Positions 61,178-64,000 of a stretch of DNA of 64,000 nucleotides are shown in pieces; positions within the stretch are counted from its first letter, which is position 1, and each line of letters begins with the position of its first letter. The position numbers were made by a program, and so were the translations under genes. The notes under the pieces were generated by a model that saw only the letters and a list, made by a program, of their open reading frames with translations, did no database searches and was not told where the DNA came from. The stretch spans positions 37,347 through 101,346 of the forward strand of contig JABIFX010000023.1 of assembly GCA_018650445.1 (NCBI GenBank), given 5' to 3'. The stretch is from Fidelibacterota bacterium. GTDB lineage: Bacteria; Fidelibacterota; UBA8477; JABMPR01.

Positions 61178-64000
61178 TTACTTCAGGTAAAGCATTTTGA
61201 TGGTTCTGCTGTATGATCTCGTTTCAAGTCTGGCAAGGTATAAACCAGTTGAGACAAGATGACCTGAATCATCGCTTCCATCCCACTCATAGCTGTGCCA
61301 ACCTGCAGATTTTGAACCTGAAGCTATCTTTTTGACCAGATTGCCTTGAATATCATAAATAACCAGCGAAACATTGGTCTCTTCGGGAATGCCATATCTC
61401 AAGGTGGTACTTGGATTAAATGGATTGGGGAAGTTCTGCTCAAGCACGAATACATCAGGCAGGACCTCATCAATAAGAGATACAACATTGGCTGAGATTT
61501 CCTCACTAAAGTCACTCTCATTTCCATGTATATCTACTGCTGAAATCTGGTAATAATACACCTCATCTATCATTACAGTCTCATCTAGAAAAGTATTTGC
61601 AACTGTCTCACCGATCAGAGATTCTGAATCAGGCACAAAGCTGATACTGTGACTTCTATAGATTCGGTAATTTCTGATGTCGTCAGCTAGTACAGATTCC
61701 CAGTCTAATTGAATCTGTAAATTGTCCGTTACTACAGCCATGGGTCCTGTAGGAACACCAGGATAGATATTGTCCACCGAATAACCAGAGTCAATCTCAG
61801 ATTCATAGAGAACAGTCAATAATGGCGGATGGGCTGAAATCATGAATTTACTCCAGAAAACCCCTGTATCACTGGAATCTGCATTGGTGGAAGCAAGAAA
61901 GGTGTATTCATTAGTTTGAATTGCAGGAACCGTAGCCAGTACATCCCAATCCTCAAGGCTGTCATCATGCCCCCATACGCGGTAGTAGCTGATTCCAGCA
62001 GAATCATCCAGCGCGCTGGCAGACCATGACACATATACCCAGCCCCCCTGATCTTCAGGTACATCTGATATAGAGGTGATCATGGGACTGTTTGATGGGA
62101 ATACCTCGATGAAGTCAATCATCGTTAATGTATCAGTCCTTAGACTATCTGATATGGCTAGTGTCACTGAAAATAATCCTGCACTTTGATATATCCAAAG
62201 TGGGTTTTGCTCATGGGAATCCATGGTTCCATCGTTGTCAAAATCCCATGACCAGGATAGGCTATCTCCCAGAGATAGATCAGTAAATTGTACGCTAAGG
62301 GGAGCTTCACCAGATGTTACATCAGCTTCAAATTCTGCGGCGAAAGGTAGATACCCCACACCATTAAACTCAACAATGACAGGTGCATCACCTACAAAAT
62401 CAGCACTCCGTAGACGGAGTTCTGCTGAAATTGAATCACCTGCAGTTGGATCAAACTGAATAGTGAGATTTGCGCTGGTAAAGGGTTCGACGATTAGTGG
62501 AAATAAGCTGGCATGATCAATTAGCTCAAAGTCAGGATGAGTTAACATTGCGCTGTCGATGGTAACGGAGGTTTCACGAAAATTGTAAATTTTCCAGTCG
62601 ATTGTTTGTTCACGTACATCCACTGTTCCAAATTCGTATTGACTAAAGTTTGCAGCCAGACCATTCCCTCCAAAAGCACCCATATCACGACGGGAACCAT
62701 TACTATTCGTATAAATCACATCTGGATTTCCAGAATTGATGGCTGGTGAACTCGGTTGGAGATGAAAGTTACCATTTGCTGGATTTTCAAAAAGTGGGTC
62801 CATATCAATGTTTCCAAAACCCCATTCTACACTACCAGAAATACCCGCCTCACCACCTTGAATGTCAGAAAATGAGACTGGAATATTACCACCGGATATA
62901 GATATATCTTCCGATTCTCCATTAGCCCAAACTATTGAATTTACCAGAGGCATATCGCTTTCAGAACAGTGCAGCCCACTTCCGCTACCAGTATACTGAA
63001 AGCCATTATTGCTAATAGTAACACCTGACAGTACACCAGTTGTATTGTTAAGTGCTATGCCAGCACCATATCCATTAGAGTTCGCTACCCCGGATGTATT
63101 GTTTGTAACTGCAGAACTATTTATGTATAACTGACTATCAAAACCGCTACTAATTCCACCTCCACTGTAGCTAGCATAATTACCATCTATCTTAACTTCG
63201 TTGAGCCAGGCTTGAGCACCAACAACCATATAAATTCCTCCACCATAGTAGCTGGACCATTCATCATTTGGATTATGCGCCTGATTATTTGTGATCGAAA
63301 CATTGCTTAGTATCATCTTTGAGGCTCGACATTTAATAGCACCACCGCTCCGTATGCTACTGTTGCCATCAATAATGACATCATTCAAATTAATTGTAGG
63401 ACCACCAAAGAGATAAATAGCACCGCCCCCATCAGAGGAATAATTGACAGTATCAACAGCATTATCCGTAATAGTACCATTTTTCATAATTAGATAAAAT
63501 CCAGAACCATGACCAGCGATTCCACCACCTCGTATGGCAGAGTTTTCACTAATATCCACATTATTGGATAAGTTTATTGTAGAATTCCCCACGCCATGGA
63601 TACCTCCACCATCCTGGGCTGAATTTCGGCTGATTTGGGCATCTGACATTTGCAAATTGGAAGTATTAGTTGAAAACAAACCTCCACCTGCATAGACTGC
63701 CATATTGCTATCAATAACAACATTGCTCAGATGTAGTTGTGACCCCAGGTCGTAGATCCCACCACCTTCACCTCCATATCCATCGATGAGGATTGCCTCA
63801 TTTCCCTTAACAGTGAAATTAGTCAAAGTCCTTTCTTCATAGTTGTCCGATACAGAGTTGAAATAGATGCCACCTCCAGTTCTGGCTGTGTTATCCTCAA
63901 CAATCAAGTTATTGCTTGAATTTCCTCCTGACCATGAAGCTCCTGATCCGCAATAAATACCACCCCCCTGCCTAATCGCGGAGTTAGCTCTTACGATTAC
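61178..64000 (-). CDS. Secreted right-handed beta-helix protein with PKD and sorting domains (5' end outside window)
   Basis: The reading frame stays open from the stop at 61178 to the right edge, so the start lies beyond base 64000; a TTG at 63907 is internal. The visible part (940 codons) begins with many parallel beta-helix rungs ('GGGIYDLGSQLHLSNVVID', 'GGGLFSTNTSNLQMSDAQI', 'SGGAIKCRASKMILSNVSI'), a fold of polysaccharide lyases and adhesins. An ASH/HYDIN-like Ig domain follows, then a PKD domain ('WSWDFDNDGTMDSHEQNP'), fibronectin-III-like domains and a sorting tail ('LEQNFPNPFNPSTTLRYGI' to 'IKMLYLK'). No catalytic residues for a lyase are evident. A cell-surface or secreted polysaccharide-binding or adhesive role is likely. 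Confidence 0.88.
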   Translation of the reverse strand, partial: VIVRANSAIRQGGGIYCGSGASWSGGNSSNNLIVEDNTARTGGGIYFNSVSDNYEERTLTNFTVKGNEAILIDGYGGEGGGIYDLGSQLHLSNVVIDSNMAVYAGGGLFSTNTSNLQMSDAQISRNSAQDGGGIHGVGNSTINLSNNVDISENSAIRGGGIAGHGSGFYLIMKNGTITDNAVDTVNYSSDGGGAIYLFGGPTINLNDVIIDGNSSIRSGGAIKCRASKMILSNVSITNNQAHNPNDEWSSYYGGGIYMVVGAQAWLNEVKIDGNYASYSGGGISSGFDSQLYINSSAVTNNTSGVANSNGYGAGIALNNTTGVLSGVTISNNGFQYTGSGSGLHCSESDMPLVNSIVWANGESEDISISGGNIPVSFSDIQGGEAGISGSVEWGFGNIDMDPLFENPANGNFHLQPSSPAINSGNPDVIYTNSNGSRRDMGAFGGNGLAANFSQYEFGTVDVREQTIDWKIYNFRETSVTIDSAMLTHPDFELIDHASLFPLIVEPFTSANLTIQFDPTAGDSISAELRLRSADFVGDAPVIVEFNGVGYLPFAAEFEADVTSGEAPLSVQFTDLSLGDSLSWSWDFDNDGTMDSHEQNPLWIYQSAGLFSVTLAISDSLRTDTLTMIDFIEVFPSNSPMITSISDVPEDQGGWVYVSWSASALDDSAGISYYRVWGHDDSLEDWDVLATVPAIQTNEYTFLASTNADSSDTGVFWSKFMISAHPPLLTVLYESEIDSGYSVDNIYPGVPTGPMAVVTDNLQIQLDWESVLADDIRNYRIYRSHSISFVPDSESLIGETVANTFLDETVMIDEVYYYQISAVDIHGNESDFSEEISANVVSLIDEVLPDVFVLEQNFPNPFNPSTTLRYGIPEETNVSLVIYDIQGNLVKKIASGSKSAGWHSYEWDGSDDSGHLVSTGLYLARLETRSYSRTIKMLYLK

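Noticed and set aside
1..64000. CRISPR array, phage, integrase or insertion-sequence genes
   Set aside because: I saw no regularly spaced short repeats and no transposase or integrase motifs in any plausible frame.

Overview
The window reads as a chromosome segment of a Gram-negative bacterium of the FCB group. Several large exported proteins end in a sorting domain that opens with 'NFPNPFNPSTS' or a close variant and closes with a basic 'K-M-L-L-L-K'-type tail. That tail, the lipoproteins, and the outer-membrane receptor and efflux genes fit Marinimicrobia (Neomarinimicrobiota) best, or a related lineage such as Calditrichota or Ignavibacteria. This placement is inferred from protein style; no rRNA or other marker gene is present, and I saw no tRNA gene.

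Bases 1-28744 hold a large beta-glucan (laminarin-type) utilisation locus. A GH5 3' end and a broken SLC13 transporter lie at the left edge. Ten closely spaced plus-strand genes follow (892-22959): a clan-A glycosidase fused to a probable outer-membrane beta-barrel, a four-module carbohydrate-binding lipoprotein, a ROK regulator, a GH16 laminarinase lipoprotein, a GPH-type sugar symporter with a large inserted periplasmic domain, a GH30 lipoprotein, a beta-glucan phosphorylase-like enzyme (GH94/GH149/GH161 type), a cytoplasmic GH3, a GH17 lipoprotein and a catalysis-free six-module binding scaffold. A secreted GH16-PKD-CBM9 protein follows behind its own terminator. On the other strand lie a GH128 lipoprotein and an SSS sodium/sugar symporter. 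The implied route is: secreted and surface enzymes cut and debranch beta-1,3/1,6-glucan, the product crosses the outer membrane, GPH and SSS symporters import oligosaccharide and glucose, and the phosphorylase plus GH3 finish the job inside. No SusC/SusD pair is present in the locus. The barrel-fused glycosidase is a candidate for the missing outer-membrane step.

Bases 29000-45200 are an accessory stretch. It holds a uxuA remnant, an oxidoreductase/DUF4386/GNAT cluster, a LytS/LytTR two-component pair divergent from an RND efflux operon (adaptor, pump, TolC), and a minus-strand TonB-dependent receptor with a CPBP protease-like membrane protein and a membrane AraC regulator. Three related copies of a structured repeat (about 29430, 39847 and 45015) sit between these modules.

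Bases 45200-64000 hold an exported amidohydrolase, a secreted M6 metalloprotease with sorting tail, a SAM methyltransferase and a minus-strand redox cluster: DUF1858 protein, small unknown protein, a 1195-residue double ATPase activase fused to a DUF2229 domain, and an HgdB-like iron-sulfur component. An NtrC-type sigma-54 regulator and a membrane histidine kinase lie just upstream of that cluster. The window ends inside a large secreted beta-helix protein.
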